Shown here piece by piece: positions 1 through 10,047 of a stretch of DNA of 64,000 bases. Both the position numbers and the translations under genes were made by a program. The notes beneath the pieces were generated by a model. That model was not told the DNA's origin and did no database searches. It saw only the letters and a program-made list of their open reading frames with translations. The DNA comes from Paraphysomonas bandaiensis (taxonomy: Eukaryota; Chrysophyceae). Within the stretch, counting starts at the first letter, position 1. Every line of letters begins with the position of its first letter. The DNA is taken from contig CBFFRP010000113.1 in NCBI GenBank assembly GCA_965644295.1, positions 38,785 to 102,784 on the forward strand. The letters run 5' to 3'.

Positions 1-420
1 TATGAATTCGAGTTCGTTATGTTCGACCTCGCAGTCACTGAAAAGATGATCCAATATATGGAGAAAGAATATACTGCCCTAGAGAAAAAGATCAAAAGTC
101 AGCACTCAGCCGCGATGCAGGAATTAGTTCGAAATCATTCCATTGAAAAAGCACGTGCAGTTACAGACGAGCTCTCCACAACGGAATTTAATTTACTTCA
201 AGAAAATCACAACTTGGAAAAATCTAAGCTAGAGGAAAAACTACAAGTAATCGCTACTGAAAAGCGGTCCAGATTTAAAAATTCTCGTGAAAAGACTATG
301 GCGAAACTATCCGATAAGTTGGATGCAATTAGAAGAAAGAGTCATACTGCCATGCTGTCCCCCACAGCAATCAATCAGTTTCAGGCTATCTGCAATATCT
401 ATAAGTTGCTTCGCGTATAG
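1..420 (+). CDS. C-terminal exon of a coiled-coil protein (partial)
   Basis: The frame is open from base 1 to the TAG at 418-420, so this is the 3' end of a gene starting left of the window; the ATG at base 19 need not be the true start. The visible 139 residues are rich in Lys, Glu, Gln and Leu with heptad-like spacing through roughly residues 10-105, indicating an extended coiled coil, then a short tail with no motif. I do not recognise the family. A copia element lies about 260 bp downstream and does not interrupt the frame. Coding nature is inferred from composition and the uninterrupted frame. Confidence 0.6.
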   Translation, partial: YEFEFVMFDLAVTEKMIQYMEKEYTALEKKIKSQHSAAMQELVRNHSIEKARAVTDELSTTEFNLLQENHNLEKSKLEEKLQVIATEKRSRFKNSREKTMAKLSDKLDAIRRKSHTAMLSPTAINQFQAICNIYKLLRV

Positions 421-681
421 CATTTATTGTTTCGATTTCCGTAAGTGTTTGTAGAAAATGTAGGTTTGGGACATTGTCTCTGTTCTACATTCTGTATATG
501 CTGTGTTTTTCTGTTGTTTTTGCTTCACTGCTTGCTACACGTTTAAGGGAGACCTCGTTTCTCGTTTAAAATACTACATATTCACTGGAACGTGGACAGT
601 GATATAAATTATAATATATATTTGTAGAAGTCTATTTGAGATAGAGAACGCTTAACCTTTGTGTAATACATCATATATCCG

Positions 682-946
682 TATTAGGATTCAGCTTAAT
701 ACATGATTGTATCTGTGAGTTATAATGTTCAATGAAATATACCATGAACTGAATTAGAGAGAGTATCTGTCGAAGATACGTGATCGTCATCATAACGTCG
801 TCATTATCAGTTACACTTCTAACTATTCCGTTGTGCATGATAGTACGTTCTATATTGTTATTTATAATTTTCACTCTATCGTGTTCATTACTTACACTCT
901 AATAATCACAACATTGTTTTACTATTATAAAGATCAATTCTTTATT
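682..946 (+). repeat. 5' LTR of copia element
   Basis: This 265-bp repeat reads the same as 6176-6440. It begins TATTAGG and ends CTTTATT, so it lacks the usual TG...CA ends. The boundaries follow from the ATCCG duplication on the left and the TGGTAGCG primer site on the right. Confidence 0.93.
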
Positions 947-956
947 TGGTAGCGAG
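947..956 (+). promoter_or_regulatory. Primer-binding site (initiator tRNA-Met type)
   Basis: TGGTAGCGAG begins at the first base after the 5' LTR. Its first eight bases complement the 3' end of fungal-type initiator tRNA-Met, the usual copia primer. The gag ATG (957) follows immediately, which leaves almost no leader between the primer site and gag. Confidence 0.75.
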
Positions 957-2015
957 ATGTCAGTTAAAGTTACAAGTTACGACTCAACCGACTCGGATTC
1001 AACAACCGAAAAACAGAAAGACTCAATGCCAAAGTTCGACGCGAAGAACTTCTCCAAGTGGCAGAAGAAGTGCCGTGCATGGTTTTACAGAAAGCCCAAG
1101 ATCGTTTATACCCTACAAAACGATCATCCAACTGAACCTGAAGAAGGAGAGATTTCAGATGACGAAGATTACCAATATCGACTCGACCAGTATCACGAAA
1201 CGAAACGATATTATGATGAAGGTAATAATTACCTATGGTCTGTCATTTCGAGCGCTGTCATTGGTCAGGATGAAGAGGCCGAAGGGATTTTGGAAAACGT
1301 CCCCGATGGAGACGGAAAAACCGCCTGGACGGATTTGCTATCCCACTTCAAAGAAAAAACGACTAACGATGTAATCACCGATCTGATTGGTCAATTTCAG
1401 AGCCTAAAAATCAAAAAAGGTCAGTCAATAATCAATTTTCTTGACGCTATCGAAAAGCTCAAAAACAAGCTTATCAATTACGGTCATCGGATCAACGACC
1501 AAGACTTAATATCCCGAATACGACAGGGAATTGTTTCAGAAGATAACATGGTTTACCGAGAATTGGCAATTAATCTGCAGCTACATCCAATTGATGATTA
1601 TAAAGTATTGATTCGCAGACTTCGCGGGTTAGGAAGCTCGTCTGTTGGAACGCTCCTATCATCCAACAATGAAGACACAAAAACTGACAGTAGTCACCTC
1701 GCAGCATCAAAAGCCCCATTTTCCCGCAGCAAAGTCAATTTTAAGCGAAAAAGAGGGACATCTTCCAAATATCGCTCCAATAAACAGAAACATGATAAGA
1801 GAACCGATAAAGACATTAAGTGCTTCAGATGCGGAGGAAAGGGGCACATTGCATCGGAATGCAAGCACTCCTGGGAGAAGATTCAAGAGATGAAAAGCTC
1901 CTCCGACAACAAGTCATCAACAAGAGGAAAACCGAAATTCAAGAGAGTGAAATTCCAGACTCAGAGTAACGAATATTTCCACGACCACTCTGATCAACTT
2001 GCAAATAAATTATGA
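957..2015 (+). CDS. Copia Gag with CCHC zinc knuckle
   Basis: The protein has 352 residues from ATG at 957 to TGA at 2013-2015. It is a retrotransposon capsid/nucleocapsid protein that packages element RNA. A UBN2/retrotran-gag-like helical region fills the first two thirds. A basic, Ser-rich linker follows, then one zinc knuckle, CFRCGGKGHIASEC, at about residues 289-302, and a basic tail. The frame ends inside the start of pol, which lies one base ahead (+1), so Gag is made by normal termination and Gag-Pol needs a recoding event or a separate start. No internal stops or shifts are seen. Confidence 0.93.
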   Translation: MSVKVTSYDSTDSDSTTEKQKDSMPKFDAKNFSKWQKKCRAWFYRKPKIVYTLQNDHPTEPEEGEISDDEDYQYRLDQYHETKRYYDEGNNYLWSVISSAVIGQDEEAEGILENVPDGDGKTAWTDLLSHFKEKTTNDVITDLIGQFQSLKIKKGQSIINFLDAIEKLKNKLINYGHRINDQDLISRIRQGIVSEDNMVYRELAINLQLHPIDDYKVLIRRLRGLGSSSVGTLLSSNNEDTKTDSSHLAASKAPFSRSKVNFKRKRGTSSKYRSNKQKHDKRTDKDIKCFRCGGKGHIASECKHSWEKIQEMKSSSDNKSSTRGKPKFKRVKFQTQSNEYFHDHSDQLANKL

Positions 2016-5000
2016 AGACAGTGGTCCATCGTCAGATTATCAAAAAGGACGAGACTACGGAGGAGTTGCTTACACACCGAGCGATGAATCACACTTCGTT
2101 AGTGATCAAAAGGCAGGAATGGGATCTCTTGACTCGGGGTGCACAGTATCAATTACATCAGAAGCAAGCTACCTTACGGACTACACTGATTGCCTCACCG
2201 AGATTCAAACAGCCAAATCAGGGTCTACAATGATATCCTCAGGTCATGGAAGACTTGGAATCATCCCCAAGTGCAAACACGTGGACCAAGCGTCTAGGAC
2301 CCTCATTTCTATTAGCCAACTGGATGACCTCGGACATGAAATCATATTCAGAAACCAGTCAGTGGAAATATTTAAAGACGGCATATTGCTATCGAAAGGC
2401 CAGCGCGTTGGAGGCCTATACGAAATTCCACTATCAGACCTCGGTATTCCCACTGATGAATCTCACCTCGCATCAACTGCCTCAGGTCAACCTGCACTGT
2501 TAGCACATAAGAGACTAGCACATGCATCACTTGGACTCATACAGAAGGCAATAAAATCACGTCTAATAACTGGTGTCAAGATGACAAAAGAGGAGATGAG
2601 TGTTGCCTCTCTACCTGGCGGTTTATGCGATGGATGTGCGACTGGGAAATCACATAGACGAAAGCACAGGAATGCCACCCGCCAAATGTTGTTGAAAAGA
2701 ATGAGAAGGGCAAAGGAGCTGGGGGAGCTCATAGTAGCCGATTTCTCAGGACCACATACACCCGATGCAATTATTACCGGAAATCGATATGTACTTGGGA
2801 TCGCTGATGTAGCATCAAGGTACCAGTGGGACTCCTACGGAACAACGAGAGATGAAAATTTCGTTATCCAATCCATTCAGAAAGTCGTCACGTATCTACG
2901 CAGTAGGGGTAAACGACTACAACATTACCATGCCGATGGAGGGAAGGAACTAGTCTCACGAAAAGTATTGGAATATCTCCAATACATTGGAGCAACATGG
3001 ACTTTTAACGCTCCCTATACTCCCGAGGACAACCCATTTCAAGAGCGACCATGGAGAACCATCAAAGAACGAGCACTTAGTAGCTTGATGGATTCAGGTC
3101 TTCCAACGAATTTCTGGGAACAAGCCATGAAGACATCCACACACATGAAGAACAGGCTACCTTGCAAAACTGCTAAAGGATTCATGTCCCCACTCCAATT
3201 CATCGAAAACGAAATACCAGACTTGAGTTATGCCAGAATATGGGGATGTAAATGCTTTGTGAATATCGATTCCAGTCTCCGAAAGAACAACTGGGACAGA
3301 CATAGCTGGCCTGGGTATTTTATGGGCTATCGAGAGGATGGTCCTGGATATATAGTCTTTGTTCCCGCATTAAGAGATTTTGTTATATCAGGACATGTAT
3401 TTTTCAACGAATGTGTTCCACCAGCAGATAAGAGATACTTTAAGGAGATAAATGAGATATTCAGAGAGAATGAGACCACCAGGACAGTAGAAAGTTTCAA
3501 ATATCTCATAGGTCTAGCTCATGTAGATCCAGACGATGGATTAACATATGTAACGACTCAAATAAAGCTCAGAAAAGGATTAATCGCAGCGTATCGTGGT
3601 CTAGTGGACGACAGCGGTGACACTACACGAATCATCCAGCTCGACGACCCCATTCATGCTGCAGACGTCGAAAAGTACACTGAAGAATACATAGAACTCA
3701 AAGCAGTTGGTCTCAAATGTATTACGTCTCGATCGAAAACCCCAATACATAAATCCAGCAAATCAGATCAAGACCCCGATACAGTTATTGGATCTCCAGC
3801 GCCAGCCGCTACTTCCAGGGGGAGTGGCGTAAATCTCAGACATCATGATGCCGCGCAGGAGAGAATCAGCAGCCATCGGTGTGAACCTACCCACTCCGAT
3901 GCAAAGATAGCGAAGACTCGCCCTCCGAAACAATTCAATGGGAATCTAGTGCCGAATCCGGCACCACACGGTCAAGTGGATCGTGTGCGTCAGCGTGTGG
4001 CCAAACGCTGTAACAAGTCTGCTGATTCATCGGGAGATTGGGAAAATCAGGGTACACCTGAAGGGCCAAGTAAGGTCCGTGCTACAGCAAAACAACAATT
4101 TTTAGCTGGTAGAAAGAGTGTTCTCCGAAGCAGGAGAATGGCCAGGAAACGGGTAATTGTAAATATACACAAACTAGGTGATGGTGTATATACATGTGAT
4201 GTAAATGCTAAACATGTAGTAAATCATATGGCACATGACACACAATGTATATCAAAATTACATACAAACAATATTGATATTGTTATGCATGCTATCAGTA
4301 ATTGCGATGACATTGACGAGCTAACCGATACACCAAAGAGTGTTCAAGATGCTATTTCAGGTAAATATAAACAGCAGTGGATCGATGCTATCAATAGAGA
4401 AATATCCACTCTTCAGAGGAAAGGGTGCTGGAGATACACTGCGTTACCACCTGGAGCAAGAGCCATAAAGGGGAAACTCATATTAAAAATAAAAATAAAA
4501 CAGAATGATATCAAATTCAAGGCTCGACTAGTCGCACAGGGTTTTACTCAAATCCAAGGCATCGATTACAATGATACATACAGCCCCGTCGCTAAGGCTA
4601 CATCACTACGTACAATTATTGCCCTTTCGACTATTATGAAACTCAAATTGCACCAAATCGATTTCACAACTGCGTACATCAATGCTGACCTCGAAGAGGA
4701 CATATACATGTATCCCCCTCCTGGCATGGACGTCCCTGACGGAAAAGTCCTCAAACTGATGAAAAGCATCTATGGTCTAAAGCAAGCAGGTCTTAACTGG
4801 TATAAGTGCTGTACAAATTTTATGCTAGATATGGGTTTCACCAGACTAATATCTGACCCGTGTATATTCAAAAAGCAGATTAATGGCAGGATTATGCTAA
4901 TAGCCATGTATGTGGATGATATTATTATAGCATCTACATCCGACACTGATATCCAACAATTCAAAGACCATTTATCCAAAAAGTTCGAAATTACGGATCT

Positions 5001-5976
5001 CGGACTCCTAGACTATTACTTGGGCATCTCCATTCATCAAGATTTTGACAAAAATATCACGACTCTCAGTCAGGAGCAGTACGTCAGAAAGCTACTGGAC
5101 AAATTCAACATGTCTAACAGTAAACCCATGTCAACACCTATGTTACTGTCTTTCAACTATGATTTACATGAATACAATCATCTTTCAGAGTCAAATCAAA
5201 GTTATGTTCAGAATTTCCCCTACAAGGAGCTCATAGGTTCCCTAATGTATCTAGCTGTATGCACTCGACCGGATATCGCCTATGCAGTCAATACTCTTGC
5301 CAGATTTTCTGATATGCCTAATCTAACTACCTGTAATGCTGCGCTACATGTTCTTAGGTATCTCAAAGGCACTGCTAAGCAAGGATTGATATATTCTGGA
5401 TCCCACATAACATTGTCAGGATACTGCGATAGCGATTGGGCACGGTGTCACCTCACTCGACGGTCCACTACAGCCTTTACATTCTTCATAGGTAATTGTC
5501 TTATATCATGGCAATCTCGATTACAGACAACTGTGGCATTGTCATCTACTGAAGCTGAGTATATGGCTCTATCGTCAGCAGCTCAGGAAGCATTATGGCT
5601 ACGCTCTTTATTATCAGAAATTGGTTTCAAACTTCCATTCTCAACAACTATTTGGTGCGATAATAAAGGGGCAGTCCAATTATGTTACAATCCTACTCAT
5701 CATCGTCGTACGAAACATATTGCGATACGGTATCATTTCATTCGAGAAAATATTGCCGAAAACCAATTGACTGTTGACCATATTCCCACCACGTCAATGT
5801 TAGCCGATCTTCTCACGAAACCACTAGGAACAACTAATTTTCTTCAATTGCGAACTACATTGATGGGGGGAGCTGGGTTCGACATCCCATCCAGCAGCAA
5901 CAGGAAGCGATCAACAACCTCAGAGACACCTAAATCACAATTAACAAGCCACAAGCGACCTAGGTGGCTAGTTTGA
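1951..5976 (+). CDS. Copia Pol polyprotein (PR-INT-RT-RH), +1 relative to gag
   Basis: The pol frame is open from 1951 (after a TGA at 1948-1950) to TGA at 5974-5976 and overlaps gag by 65 bases. There is no ATG near its 5' end; the first good start-like codon is TTG at 1999, so expression by +1 frameshifting is likely. Domains, numbered from 1999: aspartic protease LDSGC near residue 45; GAG-pre-integrase and HHCC zinc site about 170-225; integrase core with D in VADFSG, D in HADGG and E in NPFQER; reverse transcriptase with YVDDIIIA near 971-978; RNase H with SSTEAEYMAL near 1181. All catalytic residues I can place are present. Length and order match functional copia elements. Confidence 0.93.
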   Translation, partial: NSRLRVTNISTTTLINLQINYEDSGPSSDYQKGRDYGGVAYTPSDESHFVSDQKAGMGSLDSGCTVSITSEASYLTDYTDCLTEIQTAKSGSTMISSGHGRLGIIPKCKHVDQASRTLISISQLDDLGHEIIFRNQSVEIFKDGILLSKGQRVGGLYEIPLSDLGIPTDESHLASTASGQPALLAHKRLAHASLGLIQKAIKSRLITGVKMTKEEMSVASLPGGLCDGCATGKSHRRKHRNATRQMLLKRMRRAKELGELIVADFSGPHTPDAIITGNRYVLGIADVASRYQWDSYGTTRDENFVIQSIQKVVTYLRSRGKRLQHYHADGGKELVSRKVLEYLQYIGATWTFNAPYTPEDNPFQERPWRTIKERALSSLMDSGLPTNFWEQAMKTSTHMKNRLPCKTAKGFMSPLQFIENEIPDLSYARIWGCKCFVNIDSSLRKNNWDRHSWPGYFMGYREDGPGYIVFVPALRDFVISGHVFFNECVPPADKRYFKEINEIFRENETTRTVESFKYLIGLAHVDPDDGLTYVTTQIKLRKGLIAAYRGLVDDSGDTTRIIQLDDPIHAADVEKYTEEYIELKAVGLKCITSRSKTPIHKSSKSDQDPDTVIGSPAPAATSRGSGVNLRHHDAAQERISSHRCEPTHSDAKIAKTRPPKQFNGNLVPNPAPHGQVDRVRQRVAKRCNKSADSSGDWENQGTPEGPSKVRATAKQQFLAGRKSVLRSRRMARKRVIVNIHKLGDGVYTCDVNAKHVVNHMAHDTQCISKLHTNNIDIVMHAISNCDDIDELTDTPKSVQDAISGKYKQQWIDAINREISTLQRKGCWRYTALPPGARAIKGKLILKIKIKQNDIKFKARLVAQGFTQIQGIDYNDTYSPVAKATSLRTIIALSTIMKLKLHQIDFTTAYINADLEEDIYMYPPPGMDVPDGKVLKLMKSIYGLKQAGLNWYKCCTNFMLDMGFTRLISDPCIFKKQINGRIMLIAMYVDDIIIASTSDTDIQQFKDHLSKKFEITDLGLLDYYLGISIHQDFDKNITTLSQEQYVRKLLDKFNMSNSKPMSTPMLLSFNYDLHEYNHLSESNQSYVQNFPYKELIGSLMYLAVCTRPDIAYAVNTLARFSDMPNLTTCNAALHVLRYLKGTAKQGLIYSGSHITLSGYCDSDWARCHLTRRSTTAFTFFIGNCLISWQSRLQTTVALSSTEAEYMALSSAAQEALWLRSLLSEIGFKLPFSTTIWCDNKGAVQLCYNPTHHRRTKHIAIRYHFIRENIAENQLTVDHIPTTSMLADLLTKPLGTTNFLQLRTTLMGGAGFDIPSSSNRKRSTTSETPKSQLTSHKRPRWLV

Positions 5977-6166
5977 GTTACACGGAGTTTTTACCATTTT
6001 TTTTACTTTTATTCAATACATGATGCTGGACTAGAAGGATGGTCTCACAATATGGCATCTCTGCAGTTCGCTTATTATTGACTAGTGACTGCTACTCTGG
6101 TTTTTACTCTCAGTGTGCATAAGTTCATATTCTCTCTATTATCTACGGTTCACTGATTATTTCATT

Positions 6167-6173
6167 GAGGGGG
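6167..6173 (+). other. Polypurine tract
   Basis: GAGGGGG lies two bases upstream of the 3' LTR, where plus-strand DNA priming is expected in an LTR retrotransposon. Confidence 0.7.
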
Positions 6174-6175
6174 CG

Positions 6176-6440
6176 TATTAGGATTCAGCTTAATACATGA
6201 TTGTATCTGTGAGTTATAATGTTCAATGAAATATACCATGAACTGAATTAGAGAGAGTATCTGTCGAAGATACGTGATCGTCATCATAACGTCGTCATTA
6301 TCAGTTACACTTCTAACTATTCCGTTGTGCATGATAGTACGTTCTATATTGTTATTTATAATTTTCACTCTATCGTGTTCATTACTTACACTCTAATAAT
6401 CACAACATTGTTTTACTATTATAAAGATCAATTCTTTATT
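6176..6440 (+). repeat. 3' LTR of copia element
   Basis: This is the second copy of the 265-bp LTR, with no difference from the 5' copy that I can see. It is followed by ATCCG (6441-6445), matching the five bases before the 5' LTR. Confidence 0.93.
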
Positions 6441-6740
6441 ATCCGAAACTGTTAAAATAGTTAGTATGTTAAAAAGCTACCATATAACTACACCTTTCAA
6501 GTGCTCTCAATTAGTAACCAACAAAGTAAACAACTGAATTTGTTTACAGTTAATATATTTCACTTTCACTAATAAAATTCATATCATTCGTTCATGTAAT
6601 ACAGTTGCCGACTACTGTATTCTTCAAATAACGGTCAACTGAAGAATAGAAAAATCGCCAACTGTGTCAGTCACAATTACTCACACATACTTTTAATCTA
6701 AAATATCTATATTCTGTAAGCCGACAAAAGTCACTATTCA

Positions 6741-8224
6741 CTAATTTAGATTTTTATAATTTTCTACAATTTGACTCAGTGAACGAAATGCCGACACAAA
6801 TTCGTCAGCTTCTAGTCCACATGATTTATACTGATGAACATATGCTCCAGATTTAAACATATTGGCACCACACAATAACGGTCTCCGCAAAGTAGGAATC
6901 ACAGATTGGCCATTCGATATTAACGAAGCAGATCGTAGATATCCGTTGGCAGAAATAGGGGAGTAATTAATAGTGCATGCTGGCGAAATACCTCCAGCCC
7001 AGGAAACGTATGACGAGGTGAACTGAATGTCTGCGGATCCTATCCTTCTTGCGGCATCACCAGCACCTTCACCATGTAGAGTCAGTGTACTGGCGATATT
7101 ACGCATTTGCCCTGATTCAAATATATCCTGCTTCAGACCTCTCTCCGACGCACTTCCAGAGGAGTCCATACGTGAAATTGCACGCAAGATTGCACTCCAG
7201 CTGTCGTATGTATAATCCACTGATGCCATAGATGTCTGCAACAATAATACAACAATAAGTGACACATAAGTAGTGCGGCATATACTTAGGATATCACGCA
7301 ACCTGTGGTGTATTTTTGACGTCCATGAACCTATATCCCGGGTGCCCACATAGATGTGCCATATCCTGCCCCAGTAGCCCCGAAATGCCATCACAACAGG
7401 GAGATGAGACCCTCTTCGGAATGAAGGCGGGAACTACGGATGAGGTGATCGACCGATTAACGTCGTAAAGTGTCGGCTGCTCAATACCACGCATACTAAC
7501 ACAAAGATTATGTGCAACCTGGTATAACAGGTACAACACAGATTAATAAGTCAGGAATATATCCAAGTTAACTGCAGACATACCTCATTCTCATAAAGCA
7601 ATACGCCATTGGACGAACTTGCAATTTTCGCAAGGGAAAGAACAGAGTTGTAGTGCTGCACAACCACTTCGCCAAAGTGATAAGGCATTACAGCCAGGTT
7701 AATAATACTGGAGCCTGAAAACTGCAGAGTTCACGTTGGTGCACACTCCATATAAATAAATTGAATACCTCATCGCTAATTTCTTCTGTAATTCGAGTCC
7801 CAAGGCCGGAGCCTGTTCCACCTCCCAGAGAATGCATAACCACGAGGGTGGAGCTGATATCGACTTGTTCAAGTTCATGGCGTATACGGTCCAAAGCACT
7901 TTCACGAAACGATCCAGAGCAAAGCTGATAGCCCATAGCCCAGTTATTACCAGCGCCTCCATGCCGATACACGGAACAGTTCGGGTCAAATGTCCACTTC
8001 TTCGACAACTTTGCATGTTCAATACACTCATGTATCACTTTCGGCTCGGTGTCTATGCATACACTGCGAGCGACCCACTTGGGCTCTGTTTGAGACCTTC
8101 CCGACTGACGTAACCGAAAAAAATATGGCAACAAATCTCGATGTTCTTCTAAGTGTTCATAGAGGGAATCTAAAACACAGAATCCCAGCTGGTTCCCACA
8201 TTGACCAGCCTGGATACAAATCAT
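6741..8224 (-). CDS. TUBD1: Delta-tubulin, 4 exons
   Basis: Exons on the minus strand are 8224-7769, 7721-7584, 7518-7303 and 7235-6741, with GT-AG introns of 47, 65 and 67 bp; phases join to 434 residues (human delta-tubulin is about 450). The N-terminus has GQCGNQLGF, the nucleotide-binding start of tubulins. Exon 1 holds the tubulin signature GGGTGSGLG near residues 135-143. Exon 2 has the segment around PYHFGEVVVQHYNS, and exon 4 ends in AYVHQYKSCGLE and a short C-terminus without the acidic tail of alpha/beta tubulin. These choices of residue fit delta rather than gamma or epsilon. Delta-tubulin is needed for triplet microtubules of basal bodies, so it implies centrioles. The start is the first ATG in frame. 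Confidence 0.9.
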
Positions 8225-8318
8225 TATTGTGAGGTGGGCACTCTATATTTCTATCAGTCTATGGTATCATAGCAAAGTCAACAGAATTGCCTGCATAAAC
8301 TCGGAGAAAAACTCATGA

Positions 8319-9325
8319 AAGTATATTGCAAATTTCTAGTTTTCACATGCAAATCGCAGCTTTCATTGGAGGGCTACAAAAAATATTAGATTTCTATAGT
8401 ACTGTACACCAACAGAGTATGTACTCCGGGAAAATACGGTATTCATGTACATACATACTGCATACTGCTGTATGGTACAGCTCTGCAATTAGAATTTCTA
8501 GGATGTAATTTATATGCGGACTTTTCTTGTATGGGAAAGTTGGCCCTCTTTTTTCAGGCCCGTGGTGCGAAATTCTTGCATCTGCTTCAATGAAAGCCGT
8601 ACTTTTACGCCCTTTCCACCCACAGCTGTCCGCAGGACATATCCTCCAAACGATTTTTTTTCATAAAGTTCAAGAGTAACTTGAAATCAATGCCATGAAG
8701 CCGGTGGAAATGCCATGATACACTAAAGCAAGCTTAGGAGAGCATATTGTCCGACTTGGAACTTAAACGAGCTGAGAATTGCTTCTGCAGTGCAGTGCAG
8801 TGCTGAATGAAACGATCTTTGTCATTCCATAACTTGAGTGACCTCCATATCGATAAGGCCCTATGTGTTCACCAAGATGTGAGAAAATCGAAGTCATGTA
8901 ACTTTGTTGCGAATGGGTATCGACCGATATTTGAGTTTGAAGCACTTGATGAATTGCTAGATCTCTGCGGTAATACAGAAGATGAAACTGACCCATTAGC
9001 AAGTGCGATGGCGACATCTTCCATCTCGGAACCACAGAAAACATCTCCTACGACTCCACGTGTAAATTATTACAGCATTAAACAGTTGTTGAATAACCAA
9101 TTACCAGAATCATCAACCTCAAAGTCACGGATAGAAACGAATATGTAGCTTAGCCCATGCACGTGCTGTTGTCGACGATTTCTTGTGTTATATACGTGAA
9201 TAAACTGTTTATATGTACAGTGGAATAATAAGTTACAATATGACTTTAGATATAATAGTAGTGTAGCTCTCCATTGATAGTACTGATGGAGTTTTTAAAC
9301 CGGCCCTACAATACCACTGCAATGT
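8319..9325. repeat. Direct segmental duplication, copy 1
   Basis: About 1 kb is nearly identical to 10732-11735, including AT-rich flanks and a 113-codon frame. The edges are fuzzy: the left edge decays within about 60 bp, and the right edge ends after a block around CCGGCCCTACAATACC. The copies are about 2.4 kb apart in the same orientation and enclose an LRR gene. Confidence 0.85.
8807..9148 (+). CDS. Hypothetical 113-aa protein, copy A
   Basis: The frame is open from ATG 8807 to TAG, inside copy 1 of the duplication. The protein is Ser/Thr-rich with no transmembrane segment or known motif; a stretch around FEFEALDELLDLCG looks helical. It differs from copy B (11221-11562) by two adjacent-region substitutions (Pro/Ser and Lys/Glu). 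Flanking DNA is as well conserved as the frame, so conservation alone does not prove that it is coding. No family recognised. Confidence 0.4.
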   Translation: MKRSLSFHNLSDLHIDKALCVHQDVRKSKSCNFVANGYRPIFEFEALDELLDLCGNTEDETDPLASAMATSSISEPQKTSPTTPRVNYYSIKQLLNNQLPESSTSKSRIETNM

Positions 9326-9330
9326 ATTCA

Positions 9331-10047
9331 GAAACAACAGCATATTAAGTGTAGTAGGATGCATACGTATGAACAACACTGATATAATCAGTTTTGCTGC
9401 GCTGAACATGCGTTCACATGTATTGGAAGTACATACTACATGACTTCTGCACCTGTACTGAGATATTTCAACTTCCGTTTCTTAAGATTTTGAGCTGGTT
9501 GATGAATTTTTTCCACATATCCAACTTCAGCTTCATTACCCTCTGTATTGTTGCAATAATCACTGTCTGAACGAAAATTTATATACACGGACTTATATTT
9601 TTTACCCTACAATCACAGTATTGTTTGCAATATATTGCAATAAGTTGTGAGCTACTTTAACAGAAAAAAAATTAATGAAATTTTTAGACGTTCCGCAAAT
9701 CAATATAATTTGCAATATATTGCAATACAATATATTGTACCCTATCCCTGACAGAAAGTGCATACATTCGTATATACTATATATGCAGTTCACTGTGCAT
9801 TGTAAGAGTTAACACGCTAAACTACTGTTCTGTTCTATTTCATGACGAAAGGGACATGTAGAATATGACCGATATTATTGTATACATGTACAAAATATGT
9901 AGCTAATATATAGACGTAGTGGCTAATGCTCTTTAATTAAAATACCTACCCAGCTGTAAAATTACATATTACTTGCAGCAATGGATGAACAATTAATACA
10001 CAAACACTTCGCATATGCGTTACACAAATGATCTAGACTATAAAGCT
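9331..10047. other. Intergenic, AT-rich, with one MITE-like repeat
   Basis: I see no gene here. The segment 9460-9756 is a copy of a dispersed element (listed separately); the rest is AT-rich sequence with short palindromes of TTGCAATATATTGCAA type. Confidence 0.6.
9460..9756 (-). mobile_element. CAGGG-type MITE, copy 1 (minus orientation)
   Basis: Read on the minus strand from 9756, it begins CAGGGATAGGGTACAATATA and runs about 295 bp to near TTGAAATATCTC. A second copy occurs on the plus strand at 20966-21260, with shared blocks TTCTGTTAAAGTA, GTAGGGTAAAAAATATAA and CTTAAGAAACGGAA. The CAGGG start is typical of hAT ends. I find no transposase inside. Confidence 0.65.

Larger units (their letters stand above)
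682..6440 (+). mobile_element. Complete Ty1/copia LTR retrotransposon
   Basis: The element has a 5' LTR (682-946), a primer-binding site directly after it, gag, pol, a purine tract and a 3' LTR (6176-6440). Both LTRs are 265 bp and I see no difference between them. ATCCG at 677-681 and again at 6441-6445 is a 5-bp target duplication. Domain order in pol is protease, GAG-pre-integrase, integrase, reverse transcriptase, RNase H, which defines copia (Pseudoviridae-like) rather than gypsy. Both frames are uninterrupted. Identical LTRs, a clean target duplication and open frames imply a recent insertion that may still be competent. It sits between a coiled-coil gene and delta-tubulin and appears to break neither. 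Confidence 0.95.

Noticed and set aside
1999-2004. TTG at 1999 as the start of pol
   Set aside because: Non-ATG starts are rare in eukaryotes and the pol frame is already open upstream; a recoding event in the overlap is simpler.
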